Source of the DNA: Erysipelotrichaceae bacterium
GTDB taxonomy: Bacteria; Bacillota_I; Bacilli_A; Erysipelotrichales; Erysipelotrichaceae
Assembly: GCA_012513225.1 (NCBI GenBank)
Contig: JAAZCQ010000014.1
Location: 1 to 42,875 of the forward strand
Reading direction: 5' to 3'
Length of the DNA stretch: 42,875 nt
Shown piece after piece: positions 33,307 to 42,031 of the stretch. Positions within the stretch are counted from its first letter, which is position 1. Every line of letters begins with the position of its first letter. The translations under genes were made by a program, and so were the position numbers. The notes below the pieces were generated by a model. The model ran no database searches. It was not told the DNA's origin and saw only the letters and a program-made list of their open reading frames with translations.

Positions 33307-34761
33307 ATGGCTTTATTTTCAAATGATTCAAGACAATTTAAGTTCGATATTCTAAGAGAGATTGCAGAAGAAACTTTTGGTGGATACCTAAGTGAAGAAA
33401 ATGTAAATGCATACGCTAGGAAATTATCTCCAGGGACAAAAGCAGATTTTAGATGTTGTGTGTATAAAGAAAGAGAAATTTTAAGACAAAGAGCAAGGCT
33501 TGCAATGGGAAAAATGGCAAATGATGTTGCTGAATATAACCCTAGACAAGTGGTTCAAGTAATAGAGGCAGCATGTGATGGTTGTACTATTAGAAAGATA
33601 AGAATAACTGATAACTGTAGAAAATGTATGTCAAAAGCTTGTATGAGTTCATGTAAATTTGATGCGATTTCTATGGGTATTGATAGAGCAATGATTGATT
33701 ATAATAAATGTAAAGAATGTGGGATGTGTGTTAGAAGCTGTCCTTATAACGCTATTGTTGAAACAGAAAGACCATGTTCTGCACATTGCCCAGTAAATGC
33801 AATTACATATGATGAATATGGTATTGCAATTATAGATGAAGAGACTTGTATTAACTGTGGTCAATGTCAAATTTCATGTCCTTTTGGTGCAGTAGAAGAT
33901 ATAAGTTGGATAGTTCCAGTTATTGAACTTTTAAATCTAAATGTACCTACATATGCAGTAATTGCTCCTTCAATACAAGGTCAATTTGAAAATGCAACCT
34001 TAGCTCAAATTAAAAAAGGTATTGAATTACTAGGTTTTAAAGGTGTTTACGAAGCAGCTATTGGGGCAGATGCAGTTGCATTTAATGAAGAACAAGAACT
34101 AATAGAACATATAAAAGATAATAAACCTTTGACAACTTCTTGTTGTCCTGCATTTGTAAATATGGCAAAGATTCATTTTCCAAGTGTTTATGAAGAAAAT
34201 GTTTCTTCTTTGGTTTCCCCAATGATGGCTATTGCTAGAAAACTTAAGCATGATAATCCAGGTACTGGAGTTGTTTTTATTGGTCCTTGTGTAGCAAAAA
34301 AACAAGAAGCAATGGAAGAATATACAGCAGTTGATTATGTTTTAACATTTGAAGAAATTGCTGCAATGCTTATTGCTAAAAGAATCAATTGCGAAGAGCT
34401 AGATGCAAAAGAAGAGGATTATCCTTCAGTGTTTGGTAGAAACTTTGCACAAGGTGGAGGGGTTAGTAAGGCAGTTATACAAGCTTCAAAAGAAAAAGGG
34501 CATGATTCATTTACAGGATATTATGCAGATGGATGTTTTGAATGTAAAAAACAACTGACTTTAATAAAAGCAGGTAAATTTAACTTTGATATTTTAGAAG
34601 GTATGAGTTGTCCTGGTGGATGCATTGCTGGTCCTGCAACTATTGAAAGTCCTAATATTATTAAAGGTAGAATGGCAAAGGAAAATTTAAAAACAGATAA
34701 TAAGACAATTGAAAAATCTTTAGAAATATTTAATTTTGATAAAATTAATTTACATCGATAA
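33307..34761 (+). CDS. [FeFe] hydrogenase, group-B-like, monomeric
   Basis: Oxidises or evolves H2, typically evolving it with reduced ferredoxin in fermenters. 484 residues. Cys-rich N-terminus with ferredoxin clusters: CRKCMSKACMSSC, CKECGMCVRSCP, CINCGQCQISCP. The H-cluster motifs are L1 TTSCCPAF (Cys279 proton shuttle, Cys280 ligand), L2 GPCVAKKQE (Cys328) and L3 EGMSCPGGCIAGP (Cys435, Cys439). These depart from group A (TSCCPGW/MPCxxK) and match group B enzymes, whose physiology is little known. ATG after AAGGGGTG. It heads the operon hydrogenase, NuoE-like ferredoxin, HydS, PP2C. The maturation genes hydEFG are not in the window. Confidence 0.9.
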   Translation: MALFSNDSRQFKFDILREIAEETFGGYLSEENVNAYARKLSPGTKADFRCCVYKEREILRQRARLAMGKMANDVAEYNPRQVVQVIEAACDGCTIRKIRITDNCRKCMSKACMSSCKFDAISMGIDRAMIDYNKCKECGMCVRSCPYNAIVETERPCSAHCPVNAITYDEYGIAIIDEETCINCGQCQISCPFGAVEDISWIVPVIELLNLNVPTYAVIAPSIQGQFENATLAQIKKGIELLGFKGVYEAAIGADAVAFNEEQELIEHIKDNKPLTTSCCPAFVNMAKIHFPSVYEENVSSLVSPMMAIARKLKHDNPGTGVVFIGPCVAKKQEAMEEYTAVDYVLTFEEIAAMLIAKRINCEELDAKEEDYPSVFGRNFAQGGGVSKAVIQASKEKGHDSFTGYYADGCFECKKQLTLIKAGKFNFDILEGMSCPGGCIAGPATIESPNIIKGRMAKENLKTDNKTIEKSLEIFNFDKINLHR

Positions 34762-34775
34762 TAGGGAGATAATTT

Positions 34776-35027
34776 ATGGTTAATGTAGAAATATGTATTG
34801 GTAGCTCGTGCTATGTAAAAGGTTCTGACAAAGTAGTGGCAATAGTTAAAAATCTTATTTCAGAACAAGGTTGGGAAGATAAAGTAACTGTAAAAGGATC
34901 ATTTTGTATACAATCTTGTCAAAATAAGTATGGCTTAGGTATTAAAGTAAATGAACAAACAATTAAGGGCGTTACTTTAAGTAATGCTAAAGAAATAATA
35001 AAAGATGCTATTGGTAATGCTCTATGA
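34776..35027 (+). CDS. Thioredoxin-like [2Fe-2S] ferredoxin (NuoE/HymA-like)
   Basis: Small electron carrier of 83 residues. Four Cys in the pattern CIGSSC (7, 12) and FCIQSC (44, 48) are those of the thioredoxin-like [2Fe-2S] domain found in NuoE, HydC and HymA. Only this domain is present; the N-terminal helical extension of NuoE is missing. ATG with AGGGAGA. Overlaps the next gene (HydS) by four bases. It likely passes electrons to or from the hydrogenases of this operon. Confidence 0.88.
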   Translation: MVNVEICIGSSCYVKGSDKVVAIVKNLISEQGWEDKVTVKGSFCIQSCQNKYGLGIKVNEQTIKGVTLSNAKEIIKDAIGNAL

Positions 35028-36709
35028 GTTTTATTCAACTTACAGAAGCTAATTGTAGGCATTGTATGAGGTGTGTTAGAATTTGTCCAACTAAGGCAAT
35101 GACATATATTGATCAACAACCTCAAATAGTTGAAGACGAATGTATATTATGCGGTAAATGTTATTTAGTATGCCCACATGATGCAAAAAAAGTAACAGAT
35201 AATTTTCCTCAAGTAAAAAAATGGTTAGATAATAATGAAAAGGTTGTAGTTAGTGTTGCACCTAGCTTTGTAGCGGTGTGGCCTAGCTTTCCTAGTCTAA
35301 AAAGAATTCTTTTGAAAAAGGGTTTTTTTGCTGTTGAGGAGACTTCAGTAGGAGCAAGTTTAGTTTCACAAGCATATGCAAAACTAATGGAAGAACATAC
35401 AATGAAAAACATAATAACAACTTGTTGTCCATCAGTTGTTAGCTTAGTTGAAAAAGAATATGGAGAAATAGTTGATCAATTAGCACCAATAGTTTCTCCT
35501 ATGATAGCTCATGGAAGAAATTTAAAATTAAAATATCCTGGTTGCAAGGTTGTATTTTTATCTCCTTGCATAGCAAAGCAAAAAGAAATTTATGACGATA
35601 GATTTTTACGTGATGTTGATGCGAATATTAGTATGGATGAGTTAGCTAAGTGGATTTCTAATGATTCTAGTGATGATATTAATGATGACTGGGAGGATTT
35701 TACTGGAAGTATTGCAAGGATGTACCCAACTCCTGGTGGAATAATATCTACATTACCAAAAAGTGAAAACTACAAAACAGCCCATGTAGAAGGAATAGCA
35801 AATATAAGAAATGTTCTTGAAGCTATTAAGAATGATGAAGTAAAAGATTGTTTTTTTGAACTTAGTGCTTGTGATGAGTCTTGTTTAGGAGGCCCACTTT
35901 TAACACATTTTAAAAAGGGTAAATGGCTTGGACAGTTAGTAATAAAAGATAATGTTGATGAAAATAAAAAAGTGAGTAAGATAAATTCATACGACCATAT
36001 TTACACAAAATGGGAAAATAAAGAAATGGAAAAAATTAATTTTGATGAAAATGCAATAAAAGATATTTTATATTTAATGGGAAAAACTACTAGAAGTAAA
36101 GAACATGATTGTGGAGCTTGCGGATATGAAACATGTAGAGATAAAGCGATTGCTGTTTTAGAGGGAAAGGCTGATTATAAATTATGTTTGCCAAATGCCT
36201 TAGAAGTAGCGGAATCAATAAATAATATTATTATAGATAATACCCCAAATGGAATTATTGTTTTAGATAAAGATTATAATATTATTGATATAAATAGATC
36301 TGCACAGTATTTATTAGAAATAGAAAATGTTGATGTAAAAGATTTACCGATTGAAACAATTATGAGTGATGAAGAATTAATAAATTTAGTTAAAAAAGAA
36401 GCAAGAAGTGATGGAACACAATATCTAAAAAAATATTATGAAATGTATAATAAAACATTTAATCACGCCATAATGAAAATTAAAGATAAAGATTATACAG
36501 TTATAATTTTAATGGATATTACAATAGATGAAACAAAAGAAAAAATATTAAAAGATATAAGATCATCTACTGTTTCAATTACTCAAGAAGTAATAGATGA
36601 ACAAATGAGAGCAGTTCAAGAAATAGCAAGTTTACTGGGTGAAACTGCCGCAAAAAGTAAGGTTGCTCTTACAAAATTGAAAAAGTCAATGGAAGAAAAT
36701 AATGAGTGA
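35024..36709 (+). CDS. HydS: sensory [FeFe] hydrogenase with PAS domain
   Basis: Putative H2 sensor, 561 residues. Domains in order: two [4Fe-4S] ferredoxin clusters (CRHCMRCVRICP; CILCGKCYLVCP, residues 11-50); an H-cluster domain with L1 TTCCPSVV (Cys134, Cys135), L2 SPCIAKQKE (Cys182) and L3 SACDESCLGGP (Cys283, Cys287), about 75-300; an extra Fe-S domain CGACGYETC with Cys388 (363-388); a PAS domain (about 398-500); and a C-terminal helical segment (EQMRAVQEIASLLGETAAKSK), likely a dimer or partner-binding helix. No kinase domain follows. The next gene, a PP2C phosphatase, overlaps it by 8 bases. This is the arrangement of group C/D sensory hydrogenases: H2 level would be passed to the phosphatase. 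Confidence 0.88.
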   Translation: MSFIQLTEANCRHCMRCVRICPTKAMTYIDQQPQIVEDECILCGKCYLVCPHDAKKVTDNFPQVKKWLDNNEKVVVSVAPSFVAVWPSFPSLKRILLKKGFFAVEETSVGASLVSQAYAKLMEEHTMKNIITTCCPSVVSLVEKEYGEIVDQLAPIVSPMIAHGRNLKLKYPGCKVVFLSPCIAKQKEIYDDRFLRDVDANISMDELAKWISNDSSDDINDDWEDFTGSIARMYPTPGGIISTLPKSENYKTAHVEGIANIRNVLEAIKNDEVKDCFFELSACDESCLGGPLLTHFKKGKWLGQLVIKDNVDENKKVSKINSYDHIYTKWENKEMEKINFDENAIKDILYLMGKTTRSKEHDCGACGYETCRDKAIAVLEGKADYKLCLPNALEVAESINNIIIDNTPNGIIVLDKDYNIIDINRSAQYLLEIENVDVKDLPIETIMSDEELINLVKKEARSDGTQYLKKYYEMYNKTFNHAIMKIKDKDYTVIILMDITIDETKEKILKDIRSSTVSITQEVIDEQMRAVQEIASLLGETAAKSKVALTKLKKSMEENNE

Positions 36710-37883
36710 AATTCATATTGAAGCTGCATATAAATCGTTGAATAAAAAGGGCGAAGAACTTTGTGGCGATCATGTAATGATTAAAAGAAATAAAGATTCT
36801 TTTGTAATGGTTTTGGCAGATGGTTTAGGTAGTGGGGTAAAGGCAAATATTCTTTCCACTTTAACAAGTACAATAATAAGTGAGATGATCTATTCTGGCT
36901 GTGAATTGGAAGAGGCTGTCGAAACAATTTCCGAAACTTTGCCTGTTTGTAAAGTTAGAGGTGTTGCATATTCTACGTTTACCATTGTTCAAGTATTTTA
37001 TAATGGTGAGGCAAATATAGTAGAGTTTGATAATCCTTCTACAGTAATAATTAGAGATAAAAAAATTTTGGAAATAGAAGAAAAACATAAAGTAATTAAT
37101 GGTAGGAATCTTATTATTAGGAATTTTATTTGTAAGCCAAATGATTATATTGTTTCTTTTTCTGATGGAATTATTCATGCTGGAATAGGACAAGTATTAA
37201 ATTTGGGGTGGAGTCATGAAGAGGTATCTAAATTTTTAATAACTCATTTAAGAGATAATGATAGAGCTAAAGATTTAACAAGACTACTATTAATTAATGT
37301 GAATTATCTATATGGTGGCTTACCAGGAGATGATTCTACTGTGGCTTGTGCAAAAGTGCTAGAATCAAAGGAATCCAGAGTAATGGTAGGACCTCCTAGT
37401 AAAGTGGAGGATGATGAAAAAGTAGTAAGAAGACTAATGAGTGCTTCAGGATTAAAAATTTGTTGTGGTGGAACTACTTCTAATATAGTTTCAAGAATCA
37501 TTAATAAACCTTTAGAAGTAGATGATATTATATCTATTGAAAGTGATGTACCACCTAAAGGATATATTAAGGGTTTAGATTTGGTTACTGAAGGTGTTTT
37601 AACATTACAAAAAACAAATAGATTATTATCAGAATGTGTGAAAAGTAATGACTTTTTAGATAAAATAGAATATAGTGATGCTCAAGATGGAGCATCTCTT
37701 CTAGCAAAATTATTGTTAAAAGAAGCTAGTGAAATTACATTTATGGTAGGATTATCAGATAATCCTGCACATAACTCTATTGCTTATTCAACTATTTCTT
37801 TAAATGCAAAAATTCAATTAATAAATGAAATGAAAAAAAACTTAGAAAAATTAGGTAAAATTGTTAATATAGAAATGTATTAA
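36702..37883 (+). CDS. PP2C/SpoIIE-type protein phosphatase with unknown C-terminal domain
   Basis: Mn2+/Mg2+-dependent serine/threonine phosphatase, probably the output of the H2 sensor HydS. 393 residues. The first ~225 are the SpoIIE-like PP2C domain with metal Asp residues in VLADGLGSG, SFSDGIIHAG and LPGDDSTVA. The C-terminal ~165 residues form a separate domain of unknown function, containing GLKICCGGTTSNIV, a conserved-looking Cys-Cys-Gly-Gly-Thr-Thr patch. The start overlaps the HydS end by 8 bases, with GGAAG upstream. In other bacteria such phosphatases act on anti-sigma antagonists (partner switching), but no such partner gene is nearby; the target is unknown. Confidence 0.85.
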   Translation: MSEIHIEAAYKSLNKKGEELCGDHVMIKRNKDSFVMVLADGLGSGVKANILSTLTSTIISEMIYSGCELEEAVETISETLPVCKVRGVAYSTFTIVQVFYNGEANIVEFDNPSTVIIRDKKILEIEEKHKVINGRNLIIRNFICKPNDYIVSFSDGIIHAGIGQVLNLGWSHEEVSKFLITHLRDNDRAKDLTRLLLINVNYLYGGLPGDDSTVACAKVLESKESRVMVGPPSKVEDDEKVVRRLMSASGLKICCGGTTSNIVSRIINKPLEVDDIISIESDVPPKGYIKGLDLVTEGVLTLQKTNRLLSECVKSNDFLDKIEYSDAQDGASLLAKLLLKEASEITFMVGLSDNPAHNSIAYSTISLNAKIQLINEMKKNLEKLGKIVNIEMY

Positions 37884-37893
37884 ATGGAGGAAT

Positions 37894-38517
37894 ATGGCAA
37901 GAATTAATCCATTAATGATGAGATGGATGAATGATCCTGAAAGATTTATTATTAATGAAAAGGAAATAATAATTGAGACAAGTCCTTATACGTCTCTATG
38001 GTCAAGGACATATTTTAAAAATGTAACTTTTAATGCTCCTATACTAATTTTTCCAGTAGAAGAAAACTTTACTTTCAGTGCGAAAGTGAATTTTTCTTTT
38101 AATGAAGTTGATGATCAAGCTGGGATACTAGTTCATGCTAATTCAGATAATTATTTAAAGGCTTGTGTACAATGTTATGATAATAGCACAAATTTATTAA
38201 GTACAACACTTACTTCTCATGGATATAGTGATATAGCATCTAGAGAAATTGGGAATTTTATTCAAATTGTATATCTCAGGCTATCACATAGAGATGGAGA
38301 TTTTTTAATTGAGAATAGCTTTGATGGTATACATTATAAACATATGAGAATGTTTCATTTAAAGATGAGAGAAGGACACTTTAATGTTGGAATATACGCA
38401 TGTAGTCCATATAATTCTAGTTTTGATGCAAAATTTTCGAATTTAGAATTTAGTGAGTGTTTATGGGATAAATATAAAGAAGGAGAAGTTAGATTATGGA
38501 ACTCAAAGATAGATTAA
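37894..38517 (+). CDS. DUF1349 family protein
   Basis: 207 residues, concanavalin-like beta sandwich of the DUF1349 family (related to yeast Ree1). The pattern SLWSRTYFKNVTFNAPILIF, DQAGILVHANSDNYLKACVQ and DGIHYKHMRMFHL follows the family along its length. No catalytic residues are known for it. ATG with ATGGAGGAAT, 10 bases after the phosphatase stop; the downstream pepT starts inside its last 22 bases. It may therefore be part of the hydrogenase operon transcript or of a second unit with pepT-fruK. Molecular role unknown. Confidence 0.8.
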   Translation: MARINPLMMRWMNDPERFIINEKEIIIETSPYTSLWSRTYFKNVTFNAPILIFPVEENFTFSAKVNFSFNEVDDQAGILVHANSDNYLKACVQCYDNSTNLLSTTLTSHGYSDIASREIGNFIQIVYLRLSHRDGDFLIENSFDGIHYKHMRMFHLKMREGHFNVGIYACSPYNSSFDAKFSNLEFSECLWDKYKEGEVRLWNSKID

Positions 38518-39713
38518 TTAAATATGTAAAAATTGATACACAATCAGATCCAAATAGTGAAACAATACCATCAACAAAAAAACAATTTGATCTTGCAAAA
38601 TTATTGCAAGAAGAACTTATTTCAATGGGAGTAAGTGATGTAATACTTGATGAACATTGTTATGTATATGGAACAATCCCTTCTAATATTGATAAAGATG
38701 TATTTAGTGTAGGCTTTATTGCACATATGGATACATCTCCAGATTATAGTGGAAAGGATGTAAATCCGATTTTAATTAGTAATTATGATGGAAAAGATAT
38801 AGAATTAAATTCTGAAATGACACTAAAAGTAAGTGATTTTCCGCAGTTTAAAAACTATATTGGAAATGACATTTTAGTTAGTGATGGAACTACGCTACTA
38901 GGAGCTGATGATAAGGCAGGAATTGCTGCAATAATGCATGCAGCTAAGTATTTATTAGATAATCCAGATATTCCACATGGGAAAATAAAAATAGGATTTA
39001 CACCAGATGAAGAAATAGGGAGAGGTGCAGAACTGTTTGATATTAAAGGTTTTGGATGTGATTTTGCATATACATTAGATGGTGATGAAGTAAATATAAT
39101 TGCAGATGAAAACTTTAATGCTGCTAGTGCTATTGTTAATATTTATGGAACTAGTATTCATCCAGGATCTTCTAAAAATAAAATGGTTAATGCAATTAAT
39201 TTGGCAATGGAATTTCATAGTTACTTACCTTCATTTAAAAGACCAGAACATACAGAAAAAAGAGAGGGTTTTAATCATATTACTGAAATTGAAGGTGATG
39301 TATCAAATACAAAGCTTTCTTATATTATAAGAAATCATGATAAAGAATTATTTATGAAGCAAATAGAATTATTTAAAGAAATAGAAGAATTCATGAATAA
39401 GAAATATGGTAGCAAAAGAGTAAGTGTAGAAATTAAAGAAAATTATGAAAATATGTATGAAATATTAAAAGATAAACCTGAAGTTATAGATTTTGCAAAG
39501 CTTGCAATAAACGATATTGGATTAGAATATAAAATGGAAAGTATTAGAGGTGGTACTGATGGTGCTAGACTTACATTTGATGGTTTACCATGTCCTAATC
39601 TTGGGACTGGTGGTGGAAATTTTCATGGACCATATGAATATTGTAATTTAACTCAGTTAGATCAGGCTGTAAAGGTTATACTAAATATAGTAAGAAGGGT
39701 TGGTGAAGCATAA
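38496..39713 (+). CDS. pepT: Peptidase T (tripeptide aminopeptidase)
   Basis: Zn2+-dependent M20B aminopeptidase that cuts the N-terminal residue from tripeptides in the cytoplasm. 405 residues. Metal and catalytic segments are visible: FIAHMDTSPD, TLLGADDKAG, FTPDEEIGRG, YTLDGDEV, GTSIHPGSSKN and GGNFHGPYE near the C-terminus. ATG preceded by AAGGAGAAG, lying within the DUF1349 gene, so overlapping by 22 bases. Its TAATG end overlaps the next start by one base. It fits an amino-acid-using fermenter. Confidence 0.95.
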   Translation: MELKDRLIKYVKIDTQSDPNSETIPSTKKQFDLAKLLQEELISMGVSDVILDEHCYVYGTIPSNIDKDVFSVGFIAHMDTSPDYSGKDVNPILISNYDGKDIELNSEMTLKVSDFPQFKNYIGNDILVSDGTTLLGADDKAGIAAIMHAAKYLLDNPDIPHGKIKIGFTPDEEIGRGAELFDIKGFGCDFAYTLDGDEVNIIADENFNAASAIVNIYGTSIHPGSSKNKMVNAINLAMEFHSYLPSFKRPEHTEKREGFNHITEIEGDVSNTKLSYIIRNHDKELFMKQIELFKEIEEFMNKKYGSKRVSVEIKENYENMYEILKDKPEVIDFAKLAINDIGLEYKMESIRGGTDGARLTFDGLPCPNLGTGGGNFHGPYEYCNLTQLDQAVKVILNIVRRVGEA

Positions 39714-40642
39714 TGATTTACACATGTACATTAAATCCATCACTAGATTATTATATGGAGTTTGATAATGATTTAGTATTAGGAGAAATCAATAGAAGTA
39801 ATATAGAGTATTATGAAGCTGGTGGTAAGGGGATAAATGTTTCTATAGTATTAAATAACCTTATGATACCAAATAGAGCCTTTGGATTTTTAGGAGGATT
39901 TACACAAGATTTCTTTATAGATTTATTACAAAAATACGAATATATACAACCAAGTTTTACATATATTGATGGACATACTCGTATTAATTTAAAATTAAAA
40001 GGAGATACAGTAGAAACAGATTTAAACGCTGCTGGACCTTATATTACACCACAAGCAATGGATGCTTTAAAAAAGAAAGTTTCTAAGCTTGATGAAGGAG
40101 ATGTTTTAGTTTTTTCTGGTAATGCTCCAATTTATTTATTAGATGATGTAGAAAATATGATAGGTGAGTGCGCATCAAAAAATATCAGAATTGTTTTAGA
40201 TACTAATCCGAATATTATTAAGAGTTGTCTTAAATATAAGCCATTTTTAATAAAACCTAGTTTAAAAGAACTAGAAGAAATATTAGATGAAGAATTAGTT
40301 ATAAATGATGTAAAAGATCTTATTGTACCACTTAGGAAAGTCTTAGAAATGGGTGGACAAAATATTATAGTCCAACTTGGGGAAAAAGGATCAATTCTAG
40401 TATGTGATCAAGGAGCATTTCATACTGATATAGTTCAAAGTGAACAAATTATTAATACAGTGGGATCAGGAGATAGTATGGTAGCTGGATTTATTATGAA
40501 TTCACTTAGATCAATTGATGTTGTGGATAGCTTTAGATTTGCATCATGTTGTTCTATAGCAACATCATTTTCTAAAGGACTGGCTACTAGAGAGAAAGTT
40601 AATGAGTTATATAAGGTAGTAGAAGTTACAAAAATAGATTAA
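39713..40642 (+). CDS. 1-phosphofructokinase / tagatose-6-phosphate kinase family
   Basis: PfkB-family kinase of 309 residues; makes fructose-1,6-bisphosphate from fructose-1-P (FruK) or tagatose-1,6-bisphosphate (LacC). N-terminal YTCTLNPSLDYY is the typical FruK/LacC opening; EAGGKGINVSIVL and the C-terminal NTVGSGDSMVAGFI (catalytic Asp) are the two PfkB signatures. Start ATG overlaps pepT stop by one base. No fructose PTS is adjacent, so FruK versus LacC cannot be decided; the opening and neighbours lean to FruK. Confidence 0.88.
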   Translation: MIYTCTLNPSLDYYMEFDNDLVLGEINRSNIEYYEAGGKGINVSIVLNNLMIPNRAFGFLGGFTQDFFIDLLQKYEYIQPSFTYIDGHTRINLKLKGDTVETDLNAAGPYITPQAMDALKKKVSKLDEGDVLVFSGNAPIYLLDDVENMIGECASKNIRIVLDTNPNIIKSCLKYKPFLIKPSLKELEEILDEELVINDVKDLIVPLRKVLEMGGQNIIVQLGEKGSILVCDQGAFHTDIVQSEQIINTVGSGDSMVAGFIMNSLRSIDVVDSFRFASCCSIATSFSKGLATREKVNELYKVVEVTKID

Positions 40643-40697
40643 ATTAATTTCCGTAATATAAAAATAGTGTTATTCTTATATGGAAAGAAGGTACAAG

Positions 40698-41264
40698 ATG
40701 AAAAAATTAATAGTATTATTAGTGGTTTTATTAACTTTAGCTGGATGTAACAGTAAAAAAGATGAAACTATAGATATAGAAAGTAAAATAACTTTAAACT
40801 CTTCTAAAGCTGATATGAGTGATTATGTTTATTTTAGTGATACAGATCATGTTTATGAAATAGTATCAATTAAAGAATCAAATAGAATGTATACAGAAAA
40901 AGGAAGTGGAATTTTATATTATGGATATTCTCAATGTCCTTATTGTAATAGAATTGTTTCTGCGTTAAATGATGCAGGAAAGGAAACAGGTGTAAAAATT
41001 TATTATATAGATTTATATGGTGAAGATTATGCAGATGAAGATATAAATAACTTATTTACTAATTTAGATCCAATACTAGAAAAGGATAGTTCTGGAGAAG
41101 CAGCATTTTATGTACCAGAAGTAGTTGCAATAAAGGATGGTGAAATAATAAACCATCATTTAAGTGTTGTTGATAGTTATGAAGATGTTACAAAGAATTT
41201 AACAGATTCACAATATAAAGAACTTAAAGATATTTATGTAAGTATGATTAAGGAATTAAAGTAG
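40698..41264 (+). CDS. Thioredoxin-fold lipoprotein
   Basis: Secreted, membrane-anchored protein of 188 residues. Start ATG 40698 has AAGAAGGTA upstream and gives a classical lipoprotein signal (MKKLIVLLVVLLTLAGC, lipobox LAGC, Cys17); an ATG 18 bases upstream is less good. The mature part holds YYGYSQCPYCNRIVSAL, a thioredoxin-like CPYC redox site, followed by a domain with VPEVVAIKDGE near the cis-Pro position. It resembles proteins called bacteriocin transport accessory or thiol-disulfide reductases. Directly coupled to the glutaredoxin-like gene (GTG start overlaps its TAG). Confidence 0.8.
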   Translation: MKKLIVLLVVLLTLAGCNSKKDETIDIESKITLNSSKADMSDYVYFSDTDHVYEIVSIKESNRMYTEKGSGILYYGYSQCPYCNRIVSALNDAGKETGVKIYYIDLYGEDYADEDINNLFTNLDPILEKDSSGEAAFYVPEVVAIKDGEIINHHLSVVDSYEDVTKNLTDSQYKELKDIYVSMIKELK

Positions 41265-41533
41265 TGAAAGAGATTCAATTAATTACTTTAAAGCTTTGTC
41301 CTTATTGTAAAAAAGCAAAACGACATCTTAAACAATTACAGAAGGAAGAAAAATACAAAGATATTAAAGTTCAAATTATCGATGAAAAAAAAGAGAGTCA
41401 TTTAGTTAAAGACTATAATGATTATTATTATGTTCCTGCATTGTATGTAGATAAAGTTAAATACCATGAAGGAGTATTGTCAATAGAAATATTAAAAAAG
41501 TTATTTGATGAGGTTATTGATGAAGCTTTTTGA
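41264..41533 (+). CDS. Glutaredoxin-like thioredoxin-fold protein
   Basis: Small cytoplasmic redox protein, 89 residues. N-terminal LITLKLCPYCKKAKRHL has the CPYC active site of glutaredoxins; YYYVPALYVDKVKYHEG supplies the cis-Pro segment. The start is GTG 41264, which overlaps the TAG of the lipoprotein gene; AAGGA lies upstream. The pair of CPYC proteins, one outside and one inside the membrane, may form a small disulfide relay. The last 14 bases overlap the GNAT gene. Confidence 0.82.
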   Translation: MKEIQLITLKLCPYCKKAKRHLKQLQKEEKYKDIKVQIIDEKKESHLVKDYNDYYYVPALYVDKVKYHEGVLSIEILKKLFDEVIDEAF

Positions 41534-41969
41534 TATGTTTAAAAAAGAAAGATATATTGGAGATAGAGTTGATCTTATAAAATCTTATGAATTAGAAGGT
41601 GAAGAAGACTCTATTTCTATTTATTATAATATAGTTCTTCATGATACTAATAAAGTAGTTGGAAGATGCGATTTAAGAGTCGGTATGAACTGGGAATTAT
41701 ATTATGCAGGCAATATAGGATATTCAATTGATTTAGAATACCGAGGTAATAAGTATGCATATAGTGCATGTCAAATTTTATTTGAAATTGCAAAAAACGA
41801 CTATAATATGGACGAATTAATTATTACATGTTCTCCAGATAATATAGCTTCATATAAAACTTGCTTGTATTTAGATGGAAAATTATTAGAAACAGTTGTG
41901 GTTCCCGAAAATCATTGGTTAGCAATGCGCGGAGAAACTGTAAAACATATTTTTAAATATAAAATATAA
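41520..41969 (+). CDS. GNAT family acetyltransferase
   Basis: Transfers an acetyl group from acetyl-CoA to an amine; target unknown. The start is ATG 41520, because GATGAGG lies 7-12 bases upstream within the previous gene; other ATGs in the frame (41508 and 41535) have poorer sites. 149 residues. The acetyl-CoA region is GNIGYSIDLEYRGNKYAYSA, followed by LIITCSPDNIASYKTCLYL and a C-terminal beta strand, standard for GNAT. Overlaps the glutaredoxin-like gene by 14 bases. Confidence 0.85.
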   Translation: MKLFDMFKKERYIGDRVDLIKSYELEGEEDSISIYYNIVLHDTNKVVGRCDLRVGMNWELYYAGNIGYSIDLEYRGNKYAYSACQILFEIAKNDYNMDELIITCSPDNIASYKTCLYLDGKLLETVVVPENHWLAMRGETVKHIFKYKI

Positions 41970-41975
41970 AATTTT

Positions 41976-42009
41976 AGCAAAACTGTGACTTATTACGGTT
42001 TTGCTTTTA
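41976..42009 (+). terminator. Intrinsic terminator after the GNAT gene
   Basis: AGCAAAACTGT (41976-41986) with ACGGTTTTGCT (41995-42005), one G-T pair, T-run to 42008. It ends the long pepT-to-GNAT unit. Confidence 0.9.
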
Positions 42010-42031
42010 TAATAAATAGTGAGGTGAAATA

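Noticed and set aside
36861-37193. 110-codon frame on the minus strand
   Set aside because: Lies wholly inside the PP2C gene with no SD or protein-like pattern; a shadow.
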